Origin: CAYQUC01 sp964514215
GTDB lineage: Bacteria; Pseudomonadota; Gammaproteobacteria; UBA6429; Thiohalophilaceae
Direction: 5' to 3'
Assembly (NCBI GenBank): GCA_964514215.1
Contig: CAZEPW010000013.1
Location: 5,292-69,291, forward strand
Length of the DNA: 64,000 nucleotides
Shown here: positions 1 to 8,676 of the stretch, piece after piece
Layout: each line of letters starts with the position of its first letter
How positions within the stretch are numbered: the first letter of the stretch is position 1
Program-made: the position numbers and the translations under genes
Notes under the pieces: model-generated
The model's input: the letters and a program-made list of their open reading frames with translations, nothing else
Databases searched by the model: none
Told to the model about the DNA's origin: nothing

Positions 1-1
1 C

Positions 2-421
2 CTTGTTATTTTAACGGCATTTATGCTTATCAGTATAACCATTGCCCGGTTAATTACTTCTAAATCGCCTGATGAGATTACCAATGATCCTATGTATCAA
101 GCTGCTTTATTAGAGCGCATTAAGCCGGTTGCTAGTGTGCAAACGGGTGATTCTGCCGGCCAAGGTGGCGCTGCTGCGGTTGCTTCGGGTGCCGATATAT
201 ACAAATCTGCTTGTTTGGCATGTCATGGCTCCGGTGCTGCTGGTTCACCAAAATACGGTGATAAAGCTGCTTGGAAACCTCGTCTTGCCCAAGGTATGGC
301 AACATTGATTACTCATGCGATTAAAGGTTTTAAAGGTATGCCTGCAAAAGGCGGTCGTGCTGATTTAAGTGATGACGCGGTTAAAGCTGCGGTTAAATAC
401 ATGGCTGATAATAGCAAATAA
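2..421 (+). CDS. Cytochrome c5 family protein (5' end outside window)
   Basis: Small membrane-anchored c-type cytochrome that would carry electrons in the periplasm. The reading frame is open back to the first bases of the window and encodes a hydrophobic stretch (LVILTAFMLISITIA) before the first internal ATG at base 23. That stretch looks like the N-terminal anchor, so the real start lies upstream. The C-terminal domain holds one haem site (CLACH) and a likely axial methionine in GFKGMPAKGG, both typical of the c5 class. An Ala/Gly-rich linker separates anchor and haem domain. It is followed by a strong inverted repeat before the convergent rep gene. Family assignment is firm; the redox partner cannot be told from here. 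Confidence 0.88.
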   Translation, partial: LVILTAFMLISITIARLITSKSPDEITNDPMYQAALLERIKPVASVQTGDSAGQGGAAAVASGADIYKSACLACHGSGAAGSPKYGDKAAWKPRLAQGMATLITHAIKGFKGMPAKGGRADLSDDAVKAAVKYMADNSK

Positions 422-430
422 ATTAAGCAA

Positions 431-460
431 GCCAGCCCGCTTAATTTATAGCGGGCTGGC
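431..460. terminator. Inverted repeat between convergent genes, probable terminator
   Basis: A perfect 10-bp stem (GCCAGCCCGC / GCGGGCTGGC) with a 10-base AT loop lies between the ends of the cytochrome gene and rep. It lacks a clean T-run on either strand, so it may be a bidirectional terminator or only an RNA 3'-end stabiliser. Confidence 0.6.
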
Positions 461-501
461 ATTGCCTGTTGGATGCGATACGATTTAAGCTATTATTTTG
501 A

Positions 502-2556
502 CTATTTCAACATGGTGCGTAAATTTTCTAAATGTGCTAAACCGCGTTCAATGCGGGTTTCAGGATCTTGCTCACTAGCCTTACCTTGCCACTCTAAATC
601 ATCTTCAGGTAGCTCATCTAAAAACCGGCTTGGAATGCATTCAATCACTTCACCGTAGCGTTTACGAAATGATGCAACCGTCATGGTTAAGGTTTTTTGT
701 GCGCGAGTAATGCCGACATAGGCTAGTCGCCGTTCCTCATCTATATTATCTTCTTCAATACTGGTTCGGTGCGGTAAAATTTCTTCTTCCATGCCAACCA
801 AAAAGACATGTGGAAATTCTAAGCCCTTGGCCGCGTGTAAGGTCATTAACCTCACCTGATCTTGATCGCTATTATCATCATCGTTATCGAGAATATCGAT
901 TAAGGTTAATTTGTTAACTAAATCAATTAATTTAACGCAGGCATCTTCACTGATGTCATCGTCTTCGACTTCTGATTTTTTAGCCAGCCGTGATAGCCAG
1001 TTTACTAAATCCAATACATTATCATAACGTCGCTTGGCATCGGTTTCATCTTTTGAATTATCGAGTAAATAGGTTTCGTAATTAATGTCTTCGAGTAATT
1101 TATCAACGGCCTTGGTGCCTGCTTGTGTTTCGGCCATGTCGGCAATACTCACCACCCAAGTAGCGAAGCGTCTTAAACGGTCACAGGCTTTTGCGCTAAG
1201 GCTTTGTTCCAACCCCATTTCAAAGCAGGCATCTAATAAACTCACCGAACGCATACTGGCATAGTGGCTTAGTTTTTCTAAGGTGGTTGGGCCTATTTCA
1301 CGGCGAGGGGTATTTACGATACGAACAAAGGCATTATTATCATGGGGATTGGTGATCAGACGTAAATAGGCCATGATGTCTTTAATTTCAGAATACGAGA
1401 AGAAAGATAATCCGCCACTCAGGTAATAAGGAATATTGTGTTCGCGTAAGCTTCGCTCAAACAGACGCGACTGATGATTGCCGCGGTATAAAATGGCATA
1501 GTCACTGTATTTAGTGCGTTTTAAAAACTTACTGTGTAATAACTCGGCGGTTACTTGCTCTGCTTCGTGTTCATCATTGCGGGTGGTGAGCACTTTGATG
1601 GGATCGCCATAACCTAAGTCACTCCATAGTTTCTTTTCAAATAAATGTTCATTATTTTTAATTAAACTATTGGCGGCATTTAAAATTCGGCCACTGGAGC
1701 GGTAGTTTTGTTCGAGTTTAATGACCTCAAGCTGAGGAAAGTCGGTTTGTAATTGAAATAGATTTTCGGGTTGTGCGCCTCGCCAAGAATAAATTGATTG
1801 ATCGTCATCACCCACCACCGTAAAAGCGCCACGTACACCTACCAATATTTTAATGAGAGTATATTGCGTTTCATTGGTATCTTGATATTCATCGACTAAT
1901 AGATAACGAATGCGGTTTTGCCAGCGCTCTAAAACTTGAGGGTTATTTTGAAACAATAATACCGGCAACATAATTAAATCATCAAAATCCATGCCATTAT
2001 AGGTTTTAAGATGATGATTATATTGTAAATAAATCTTTGCAGCGATAGTCTCACTGGCATTGTCCTGCGCTAACGTTATGGCAGCTTCGGGTAATACAAA
2101 TGCACTTTTCCACGACGATATTTTTTGTAAAACAATCTCAGAAGTGTCTTTTAAGGTTTGGCTATTACTGGCACCGATTAGTTTTGGTAATAATTCTCGA
2201 ATTAAATTTAAGCTATCTGATGCATCAAAAATACTAAAGCCGGGTTGATAACCCATGGTGACACATTCTTTACGGATGATATCTAAGCCCAATGAATGAA
2301 AGGTTGAAATTCGTAAGCCCTTAGTATTGGTCTTTTTAAGGATTGATGAAACCCGTTGCTTCATTTCTCTTGCGGCTTTATTGGTAAAGGTTAATGCTGC
2401 GATATTTTTGGGTGCATAATCACAAGTTTCAATTAAGTAGGCTATTTTAGTGGTGATCACGCGAGTCTTACCGCTTCCGGCGCCGGCTAATAGCAGCAAG
2501 GGCGAACTAATGTGTTTAACGGCTTTATTTTGAGCTGGATTTAATAAATTTGGCAT
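502..2556 (-). CDS. rep: ATP-dependent DNA helicase Rep
   Basis: Superfamily 1A 3'-5' helicase that helps the replisome past protein roadblocks and restarts stalled forks. At 684 residues it is close to the E. coli Rep length. Visible motifs are Walker A (AGAGSGKT, residues 24-31), motif Ia (LTFTNKAAREM), the Walker B region DEYQDT, motif III (GDDDQSIYSWRGA), motif IV (EQNYRSSGRIL), motif V (LMTLHAAKGLEFP) and motif VI (VGITRAQK). The match to Rep rather than UvrD holds along the whole length, including the opening LNPAQNKAV and the C-terminal PSRFLDELPEDDL. The gene stands alone and runs convergent to the cytochrome c5 gene. Confidence 0.96.
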   Translation of the reverse strand: MPNLLNPAQNKAVKHISSPLLLLAGAGSGKTRVITTKIAYLIETCDYAPKNIAALTFTNKAAREMKQRVSSILKKTNTKGLRISTFHSLGLDIIRKECVTMGYQPGFSIFDASDSLNLIRELLPKLIGASNSQTLKDTSEIVLQKISSWKSAFVLPEAAITLAQDNASETIAAKIYLQYNHHLKTYNGMDFDDLIMLPVLLFQNNPQVLERWQNRIRYLLVDEYQDTNETQYTLIKILVGVRGAFTVVGDDDQSIYSWRGAQPENLFQLQTDFPQLEVIKLEQNYRSSGRILNAANSLIKNNEHLFEKKLWSDLGYGDPIKVLTTRNDEHEAEQVTAELLHSKFLKRTKYSDYAILYRGNHQSRLFERSLREHNIPYYLSGGLSFFSYSEIKDIMAYLRLITNPHDNNAFVRIVNTPRREIGPTTLEKLSHYASMRSVSLLDACFEMGLEQSLSAKACDRLRRFATWVVSIADMAETQAGTKAVDKLLEDINYETYLLDNSKDETDAKRRYDNVLDLVNWLSRLAKKSEVEDDDISEDACVKLIDLVNKLTLIDILDNDDDNSDQDQVRLMTLHAAKGLEFPHVFLVGMEEEILPHRTSIEEDNIDEERRLAYVGITRAQKTLTMTVASFRKRYGEVIECIPSRFLDELPEDDLEWQGKASEQDPETRIERGLAHLENLRTMLK

Positions 2557-2844
2557 GTAGCTACTACAAAAAAATTAGGTTTAAGTGATTATAAATTAAC
2601 TTAACTATTTACACAGTGTAGTAAAGTGTAGCAGGCATTTACTGTATTCCCAATACAAATACTTCAACGTTGTGTATTGACAAATAGTGATTTTATGGGT
2701 GCAGTATTTTGATACTTTAGGCTACTATTTACGGTAATATATAACGTGTGGCATATCGTGGCCAATAATTATTTTGATTAAATTAATTAAGAAAATAATA
2801 ACAAATTATTCTGTAGAAAATATAGTAAAAGGAACGTTACCCTC

Positions 2845-5760
2845 ATGGTGCAACAGTCAACAGCTTTTAAGATTCAATGGCAGATTAAATCAATTTTAAT
2901 ATTGCTCGGTTTAATGATGCTGTTTGCTAGTTCATCATCAAATGCAGCTGTGAGCCATAGCGCAATGTACCAATGGTATACGATTGAAAGTGCGCATTTT
3001 CGAATCCACTATCATACTGGTGAACAACAAATAGCCAAACAAGTGGCTAATATTGCCGAACGCGTACACGGCAAGTTAAGTCTTTGGATTCAATGGCAAC
3101 CAGAAGATAAAACCGATCTAGTTGTAACCGATGAATCTGATGGAGCCAATGGTTTTGCAACTCCTTTCCCTGCTAATCGTAGTCAACTTTATATTTCATC
3201 ACCTGATTCCATTGCGAGTTTAGAAGATTATGATAATTGGCTCGAAACACTGATTACACACGAATATCTACATATATTGCATCTTGATAAAGCAACTAAA
3301 ATTGCCACTACCTGGCGTAGTGTTTTTGGGCGTAGCCCATTTTTTCTATTTAATACTTTTCCTGCGGCATCGTTACCCGGATGGGGAATTGAAGGGTTGG
3401 CGACCTATGCTGAAACTGATGAGTCGCGAGGAATTGGTCGCGGTCAATCCAGTTATTTTAATATGCTAATGCGCTTGGAAGTCGACAATGGTGTTAAACC
3501 CGTGCACCAAATTAATCAACCAATTTCGAGTTGGCCTCTAGGAACCACCAGTTACTTATATGGCGTTAATTATTATCAGTTTATAAGGCAGCAATATGGT
3601 GCGATAAAAGTTAATGCTTTAATCGATCATTTTTCAGGATCATTTCTACCCTTTCGAATTAATAATAATACTGAACAGGTCTTGGGTAAAAACTTAGTGC
3701 AATTGTGGCCGGAATTTACAAGCTACCTACAAAAAAAACATCAAGCAGAAATTAAAACCATAACAGACAGTGGCATTAAAGCGGGAACGCAATTAACGCA
3801 TGACGGTTATTTCGATGAGTCGTTAGCTGTGTTGGAGGATGGTCGGTTATTTTATGTTAGTTATGATGCGCAGCGTAATGCAGCATTGTATGTGCGCTAC
3901 GATAATCAAGCAAAAAGAATCATGCGAGTAGAAAAAGGTACTCGTTTGGATGTTCATCCGAGCGCCGGATTATTGTTAGCACAACCTAGCTTATGTGATA
4001 ATAGTCTGGTTTATTATGATCTTTATAAAATGGATCTAGCTACTAATGACTTAACACGTTTGACTCAATGTGCGCGTTATCGTTCGGCTAGTTGGAGTCC
4101 GGATGGTTCTCGCATTATTGCAGTGCGTAATAAATTAGGCAAAAATCAATTACAGTTACTCGATGCTAATGCTAAAAAAATTAAAACACTTTGGCAAGGC
4201 GCGCAGTGGCAAGTTATTAGTAATATCGATTGGTCACCCGATGGCCAGTCTTTAATTGCAGCAGTATTTCACAACAACAGTGGTTGGAATTTAGAACAGT
4301 TTGACCTTAAAACTAAGCGTTGGAATCGCATAACGGATAATGCCGCAATACAAAATTTTGCCCATTATAGTTTTGATGGTAAAGCTATTTATTACAGTGC
4401 CGATCGTGACGGTGTTTATAATGTTTTTAAAATGACGATGGCAGATAAACAAGTAATACAAGTCACTAATGTGTTAGGTGCTGCATTTTATCCTGTCGAA
4501 ATAAACCGTAATGGTGATATTTATTATATTGGTTTTCATTCTCAGGGCATGGATTTATACCAATTAAAACGCGAACAGCAAGCAATTAAAAAAATCACAA
4601 ATGCAATCATTGACAATAAACCAAGTGCTATCGCATTGCCTGCTGCGGCAACTGTTGCAACTACAACCGAAACAGATTATTCACCTTGGTCCAGTCTGCG
4701 ACCTCGTTGGTGGGCACCCCTTTTTGCTTTTGATGATGATGTTTCAATCGCTGGTTTTGCGACGAGTTCTTCTGATGTTTTGGCGCGCCATAATTATTTT
4801 ACCAGCATCGCCTATGATTTTAAAAATGAAACACCGTTAGGTTCTGTTGACTATATTTACGATCGCTACTGGCCAATATTAAAACTCAATTTCGAACGTT
4901 CCATTACTATTTTGTCTGGTTCGGATAATAAATTTGCGCGCGCTAAGCTAACCGATACTACACAAATTGAAACCGTGTTACCTTTTTTGGGGCTAAAACA
5001 ACGCATAAGCGCACACTTTGTTATTGGCAATGAAACGATTAACGATGTTCGTCGAGCCCCCGGTGTACCAAAAGCCAGACAGTTTACCGATAGATACCTT
5101 GGTGCGGCTATTGTTTATAATAATGCCAAGCGCCATCCCCGCGCGATTAGTCGTAATGAAGGCCGGCAATTATCCTTTGCGATTGAAGACAGTGGTGCTT
5201 TTGCGGATAGTTTTTATCGTGGTAGTGTTAAGACGTTTGATTGGCGCGAATTTGTTGCTTTGGGTGGCGCGCACGTTTTGGCTTTTAGAGTGATTTCTGG
5301 CCGTGGTGATGCAGGCACTAAACCCTTTCAATTAGGCGGCAGTAATAATTCACGTTTTGTGCCACCTATTATTGATAGTACCCTGATTGATTCACCGTTT
5401 GATTTGCGCAGGTATAATCTTAGGGGTTATTCAAGTGGCCTACTAGCGTTAACAGGTAATAATATGAATGTTATTTCAGCAGAATACCGCTTGCCGTTAT
5501 TTAAATTAGAACGAAGCTTTATGACGCCACCGATTGGTTTACATGAATTACATGCCACGGTTTTTTATGATAGTGGCGCCGCGTGGAATAATAATGTTTC
5601 TGCGCCCGATAAATATTATTCCAGCGCTGGTTTAGAAGTTACAGCAATAACAACATTGTTTTTTCATGCACGTTTAAATATTGTGTTAGGGTTTGCTCGA
5701 GGGCTTGATGATACACTAGGAGAAGATAAGAGTTATCTTCGTTTGGGTGCTTCATTTTAA
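2845..5760 (+). CDS. Exported peptidase-like / beta-propeller / outer-membrane barrel protein
   Basis: A 971-residue protein with three parts. After a signal peptide (cleavage near SSSSNAA, about residue 35), residues 45-330 resemble MA-type zinc metallopeptidase domains: the zinc motif HEYLH is at 139-143 and a candidate third ligand is E183 or E190 in GIEGLATYAE. Residues about 330-600 hold TolB/PD40-type propeller repeats (SWSPDGSRI, DWSPDGQSL, SFDGKAIYYSADRDG). The last 350 residues look like a BamA/Omp85-type barrel: LRGY, then SAEYRLPL, VFYDSGAAW and a terminal LRLGASF ending in Phe. This suggests an outer-membrane protein carrying a periplasmic protease-like head. The start has a GGAA-containing ribosome site. 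It heads a + strand gene series. The substrate is unknown. Confidence 0.75.
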   Translation: MVQQSTAFKIQWQIKSILILLGLMMLFASSSSNAAVSHSAMYQWYTIESAHFRIHYHTGEQQIAKQVANIAERVHGKLSLWIQWQPEDKTDLVVTDESDGANGFATPFPANRSQLYISSPDSIASLEDYDNWLETLITHEYLHILHLDKATKIATTWRSVFGRSPFFLFNTFPAASLPGWGIEGLATYAETDESRGIGRGQSSYFNMLMRLEVDNGVKPVHQINQPISSWPLGTTSYLYGVNYYQFIRQQYGAIKVNALIDHFSGSFLPFRINNNTEQVLGKNLVQLWPEFTSYLQKKHQAEIKTITDSGIKAGTQLTHDGYFDESLAVLEDGRLFYVSYDAQRNAALYVRYDNQAKRIMRVEKGTRLDVHPSAGLLLAQPSLCDNSLVYYDLYKMDLATNDLTRLTQCARYRSASWSPDGSRIIAVRNKLGKNQLQLLDANAKKIKTLWQGAQWQVISNIDWSPDGQSLIAAVFHNNSGWNLEQFDLKTKRWNRITDNAAIQNFAHYSFDGKAIYYSADRDGVYNVFKMTMADKQVIQVTNVLGAAFYPVEINRNGDIYYIGFHSQGMDLYQLKREQQAIKKITNAIIDNKPSAIALPAAATVATTTETDYSPWSSLRPRWWAPLFAFDDDVSIAGFATSSSDVLARHNYFTSIAYDFKNETPLGSVDYIYDRYWPILKLNFERSITILSGSDNKFARAKLTDTTQIETVLPFLGLKQRISAHFVIGNETINDVRRAPGVPKARQFTDRYLGAAIVYNNAKRHPRAISRNEGRQLSFAIEDSGAFADSFYRGSVKTFDWREFVALGGAHVLAFRVISGRGDAGTKPFQLGGSNNSRFVPPIIDSTLIDSPFDLRRYNLRGYSSGLLALTGNNMNVISAEYRLPLFKLERSFMTPPIGLHELHATVFYDSGAAWNNNVSAPDKYYSSAGLEVTAITTLFFHARLNIVLGFARGLDDTLGEDKSYLRLGASF

Positions 5761-5781
5761 AAATTAATTATTTGGTCAATA

Positions 5782-6120
5782 ATGAAATCAAAAAAAGAAA
5801 TTAGAGAATCAGTACGACATGTTTTAAGCTTGTTATCATCAAAAGAACAACAGTTAAATTTTCAACAACAGTCACCATCGGTTAATGTTGCTTTAGAATT
5901 ATTGTGTTTGTGGTTTAATGAGCTTTATAACCCGGGTTCACAGTTATTTACACGTTCGTTTTCCAGCAAGGAGTTAACTGCAATACAAGAATTTAATCAA
6001 TATTATAATTTACGAAAAGGTAAATTGCCTGAGACTATTGAGGAGTTACATCAAGACCTTGATTGGGACGTTATTTTACAAGAATCCAAAAGAGTATTAA
6101 ACATACTCGAGAGTGATTAA
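5782..6120 (+). CDS. Uncharacterised 112-residue protein
   Basis: Not recognised. It is a soluble, probably helical protein with no signal peptide, membrane segment or cysteine-metal motif. The middle part is rich in Leu, Trp and Phe (ELLCLWFNELYN) and the C-terminus is acidic and helical (LHQDLDWDVILQESKRVLNIL). It starts 22 bases after the barrel-protein gene and ends 11 bases before yaeQ, so it is likely cotranscribed with both. The Shine-Dalgarno sequence is weak. Codon use resembles the neighbours, which supports a real gene. Confidence 0.6.
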   Translation: MKSKKEIRESVRHVLSLLSSKEQQLNFQQQSPSVNVALELLCLWFNELYNPGSQLFTRSFSSKELTAIQEFNQYYNLRKGKLPETIEELHQDLDWDVILQESKRVLNILESD

Positions 6121-6131
6121 GTGGTGAACAT

Positions 6132-6677
6132 GTGGCTTTAAAACCAACTATTTATAAATTAAAAATTGCACTATCTGATCTTGATCGAGATCACTACGAG
6201 ACATTAAACCTCACTTTGGCATTACATCCGTCTGAAACACTTGAACGTTTGATGACGCGAATATTGGCATATTGTATTAATGCACAAGAGTATTTGGTGT
6301 TTACCAAAGGACTTAGTGCCGTAGAGGAACCGGATATTTGGGCGCGAACTTTAGACGATCAAATTTCATTATGGATTGATGTAGGGGAACCTAGTGTTGA
6401 TCGTATAAAAAAAGCCAGCCGAATTGCAACTGAGGTTAAAGTATATTGTTTTAACAGCAAGTCTGATGTGTGGTGGAATCAAGGTCAGGCAAAAATTAGT
6501 CGCTTCAATGCTTCAATCTATCGTTTTGATTGGCCGGCAATACAAACCGCTGCGGCATTACTGCAACGCACCATGGATGTTTCTATCACCATTACCGGAG
6601 ATTCTGCTTATTTTGCAACAGAATCGGGGGAATGTGATATTTCGTGGGCAACACTGCAACGTGTTTACCTTAACTGA
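6132..6677 (+). CDS. yaeQ: YaeQ family protein
   Basis: Member of the YaeQ family, a proteobacterial group with a PD-(D/E)XK nuclease-like fold. The family was once proposed to complement RfaH, but its molecular role is not settled. The protein is 181 residues, the usual length. Family hallmarks are the opening MALKPTIYK, LALHPSETLERLMTRILAYC, the EEPDIWARTLDDQISLWIDVGEP block and the later VYCFNS. The start is GTG, fixed by the conserved MALK opening; the ATG two bases upstream is in another frame. It sits inside the + strand run after the large exported protein. Confidence 0.9.
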   Translation: MALKPTIYKLKIALSDLDRDHYETLNLTLALHPSETLERLMTRILAYCINAQEYLVFTKGLSAVEEPDIWARTLDDQISLWIDVGEPSVDRIKKASRIATEVKVYCFNSKSDVWWNQGQAKISRFNASIYRFDWPAIQTAAALLQRTMDVSITITGDSAYFATESGECDISWATLQRVYLN

Positions 6678-6703
6678 AATAACAAAATTGGAGATGTCGT
6701 GTG

Positions 6704-7033
6704 ATGAAAATGAATATAATTATTATTTTAATGTTGGCTTTTATTTTATCTGCTTGCAGTTATTCAAATGAGCCTAGCGTTAAAAAAGACCCTGATATTG
6801 TAAAACAATGCACAACCGATAGTCAGTGTATTACGGTGGCGAGTAGCTGTTGTGGTTGTACTGCTGGAGGAGCCAATATGGCAATTAGCAAAGCCGAGCA
6901 TGCGCAATGGTTAAAAGATCGTGCTAGCAATTGTAAAGACACGGTTTGTCCTGCAGTTATTTCACAAGATGAGTCGTGTAGTGCAACAGCCGTGTGCGTT
7001 AAGGGGCAATGTGAATTAAGTCGCTCAAACTAA
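6704..7033 (+). CDS. Small Cys-rich lipoprotein
   Basis: Probable lipoprotein of 109 residues: a short hydrophobic signal ends in the lipobox LSAC, with the acylated Cys at residue 18. The mature part has about ten cysteines in a regular pattern (QCTTDSQCI, SSCCGCTAGG, NCKDTVC, DESCSATAVCVKGQCEL), which suggests a disulfide-stapled periplasmic domain. Similar Cys-rich small proteins with a DSQC...CCGC...GG pattern occur in many bacteria without known function. ATG is preferred over the GTG one codon earlier because a GGAG lies ten bases upstream. The gene lies 26 bases after yaeQ and 5 bases before the next gene. Confidence 0.7.
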   Translation: MKMNIIIILMLAFILSACSYSNEPSVKKDPDIVKQCTTDSQCITVASSCCGCTAGGANMAISKAEHAQWLKDRASNCKDTVCPAVISQDESCSATAVCVKGQCELSRSN

Positions 7034-7038
7034 GTTAT

Positions 7039-7344
7039 ATGAAATACGATATAGAATTTGCTAAAAAATTACTGGGTAAGTCTATTTTAATCGGGGTTAA
7101 TGTTATTGATAGTAATGGTGAAATAGAATCACAACAACAAATGCATGGCCTTGTTAAATCTGTATCGGAGGCCGATGGTATTTTAATTTTACTCAATGGC
7201 AGTTTTTTAGGGAAAGAATGGCAAATGCCACCAGACACCAGTTGCATCAAAGTAGCCGAGCCGGGTGAGTATCATCTTAAAGCAACCGGAGAAACAATTA
7301 AAAACCCTGATTTTTTGTGTCACTGGGAAGTTCATCAAAATTAA
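7039..7344 (+). CDS. Conserved uncharacterised small protein
   Basis: A soluble 101-residue protein. Its pattern (LLGKSILIGVNVID, an E-x-QQQMHG strand, a glycine turn, KEWQMPPDTS, then GEYHLKATGE, NPDFLCHWEVH) matches a small all-beta family that I recall as widespread and unnamed. The repeated short strands and turns suggest a compact beta-barrel. No catalytic motif is evident. It is the last gene of the run that begins with the exported peptidase-barrel protein, starting 5 bases after the Cys-rich lipoprotein. Function is unknown. Confidence 0.6.
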   Translation: MKYDIEFAKKLLGKSILIGVNVIDSNGEIESQQQMHGLVKSVSEADGILILLNGSFLGKEWQMPPDTSCIKVAEPGEYHLKATGETIKNPDFLCHWEVHQN

Positions 7345-7543
7345 AAACAACATCAACATAATGGAATTAATAAATTTAAACTTGACGGCAATGCTAGATT
7401 CACGTTACTTTAGCGTATGATTTTTACAATGACACTCATTATTTTAAACAAGGCCGTCGCGTGGTTATTTCGCGTGCGTATTGTTACTGTGTGTCTTAGG
7501 AATGAATGTTTAGTTTAATTTAAAATCAAAACGAATCAAATCC

Positions 7544-7577
7544 AAAAGGCCGCAGTCCAAAAGACTGCGGCCTTTTT
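7544..7577 (+). terminator. Rho-independent terminator
   Basis: A 14-bp perfect stem (arm AAAAGGCCGCAGTC, 5-base loop) runs into a T-tract. It ends the upstream + strand run. The 200 bases between the last gene and this hairpin contain no recognisable gene. The hairpin and its upstream flank closely resemble the terminator 1 kb downstream. Confidence 0.92.
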
Positions 7578-7612
7578 GTTTATGGGTTTCAATAAAATAG
7601 GAGATGTAAGCG

Positions 7613-8251
7613 GTGAACTCAATTCTGGTTTATTCTGATTCATTATCGTGGGGTATTATTCCGCCGACACGAAAACGGTTATCGGAAAAATATCGATGGC
7701 CATGTGTTATGGACAAATATTTAAAGAAATCGAATATACCATGCCGAGTGCTTGAAGATTGTCTAAATGGTCGGCGTACCGTTTGGGAGGATCCCTTTAA
7801 AGCCGGTCGAAATGGTTTACTTGGTATTGCGCAAACAATTGAAGCACATTCGCCTTTGTCTTTAGTGATTTTAATGTTAGGTACAAATGATTTTCAATCA
7901 ATGCACAATTTTAATGCTTGGCATAGTGCCCAAGGTTTGGTGCAAATTATTAAAGCCATTCGGACTGCTGATATTGAGCCAGGAATGCCGATGCCTGAGA
8001 TTGTTGTGATGGCACCGCCAACAATTAAAAAACCGATGGGGCTAATGGCCGAAAAATTTAAAGGCGCAGAGATTAAAAGCATTGGTTTAGCGTCTGAAAT
8101 ACACTCAGTGGCGCAAACAAATGCATGTCATTTTTTTAATGTTGCTGATGTAACTTCAGCAAGTAAAATGGATGGTATTCATTTAGATTCAGATCAACAC
8201 GTTAGATTGGGCGTTGCTATGGCGGGTTTTATCGCTAAGTTATTGAAATAA
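7613..8251 (+). CDS. SGNH/GDSL-type hydrolase
   Basis: Esterase- or lipase-like hydrolase of 212 residues, apparently cytoplasmic because no signal peptide is present. Block I is YSDSLSWG with the nucleophile Ser at residue 10 (an SDS variant of GDS), block III is GTND at 90-93, and block V is MDGIHLD with Asp187 and His190. A GTG start is used, with a TAGGAG ribosome site 8 bases ahead. The overall pattern, including GRRTVWEDP after block I and VMAPPTI, fits the arylesterase/acyl-hydrolase branch. The substrate cannot be inferred. It is bounded by terminator-like hairpins, so it is probably a single-gene unit. Confidence 0.85.
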   Translation: MNSILVYSDSLSWGIIPPTRKRLSEKYRWPCVMDKYLKKSNIPCRVLEDCLNGRRTVWEDPFKAGRNGLLGIAQTIEAHSPLSLVILMLGTNDFQSMHNFNAWHSAQGLVQIIKAIRTADIEPGMPMPEIVVMAPPTIKKPMGLMAEKFKGAEIKSIGLASEIHSVAQTNACHFFNVADVTSASKMDGIHLDSDQHVRLGVAMAGFIAKLLK

Positions 8252-8283
8252 GTTTTACAGCTTTAATTTAATTGCAATAAATA

Positions 8284-8311
8284 TTGACTAAATACTTACA
8301 AGGCGTACACT
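8284..8311 (+). promoter_or_regulatory. Sigma-70 promoter, apparently for a leaderless transcript
   Basis: TTGACT and TACACT are separated by 16 bases. The -10 ends only 6 bases before the ATG of the next small ORF, so the expected transcription start coincides with the start codon. This was read from sequence and not tested. Confidence 0.6.
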
Positions 8312-8317
8312 AATTTT

Positions 8318-8548
8318 ATGGAAATTTTTAATCAAAATACTAAAAATGATAAACATGCGATGTTATTTTCTGTGAGCTCGATTCGTGTTGCTCGTGAAAA
8401 TGATTTATTAAATATTGCTTTGCGCGCAAGTTTTTCTCCGTCTGATATGGATGCAGCCATTGATAACGTCGTGGATATTTGTAAACAAGACGAAGCCTGG
8501 GCATTACGTAGAGTAGTCACTATCGGCTGGAGGAAGAAGTTTCCATAA
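8318..8548 (+). CDS. Uncharacterised 76-residue protein, possibly leaderless mRNA or sRNA
   Basis: A small soluble ORF with no known domain. The N-terminal half is polar and the C-terminal half may form helices (SPSDMDAAIDNVVDICKQ, then WALRRVVTIGW). It has a good promoter immediately upstream and a strong terminator 29 bases after the stop, so the transcript is about 290 bases long. There is no Shine-Dalgarno sequence and no room for one if transcription starts where the promoter predicts. It may be a true leaderless gene, or the RNA may itself be the product. Confidence 0.45.
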   Translation: MEIFNQNTKNDKHAMLFSVSSIRVARENDLLNIALRASFSPSDMDAAIDNVVDICKQDEAWALRRVVTIGWRKKFP

Positions 8549-8576
8549 AATGTAATTAAAAAACGAAACGAATTCC

Positions 8577-8611
8577 AAAGGCCACAGTCTCAACCAGACT
8601 GTGGCCTTTTT
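8577..8611 (+). terminator. Rho-independent terminator
   Basis: A 14-bp stem with arm AAAGGCCACAGTCT, a 5-base loop and a T-run closes the short transcription unit of the 76-residue ORF. The upstream flank (AAAAACGAAACGAATTCC) resembles that of the hairpin before the SGNH hydrolase gene. Confidence 0.92.
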
Positions 8612-8676
8612 CGTTTAACGGGGTTGTTAATTTAAATGTATTTATCATTATTTTATTTATTCGTGTGGGGCACACA

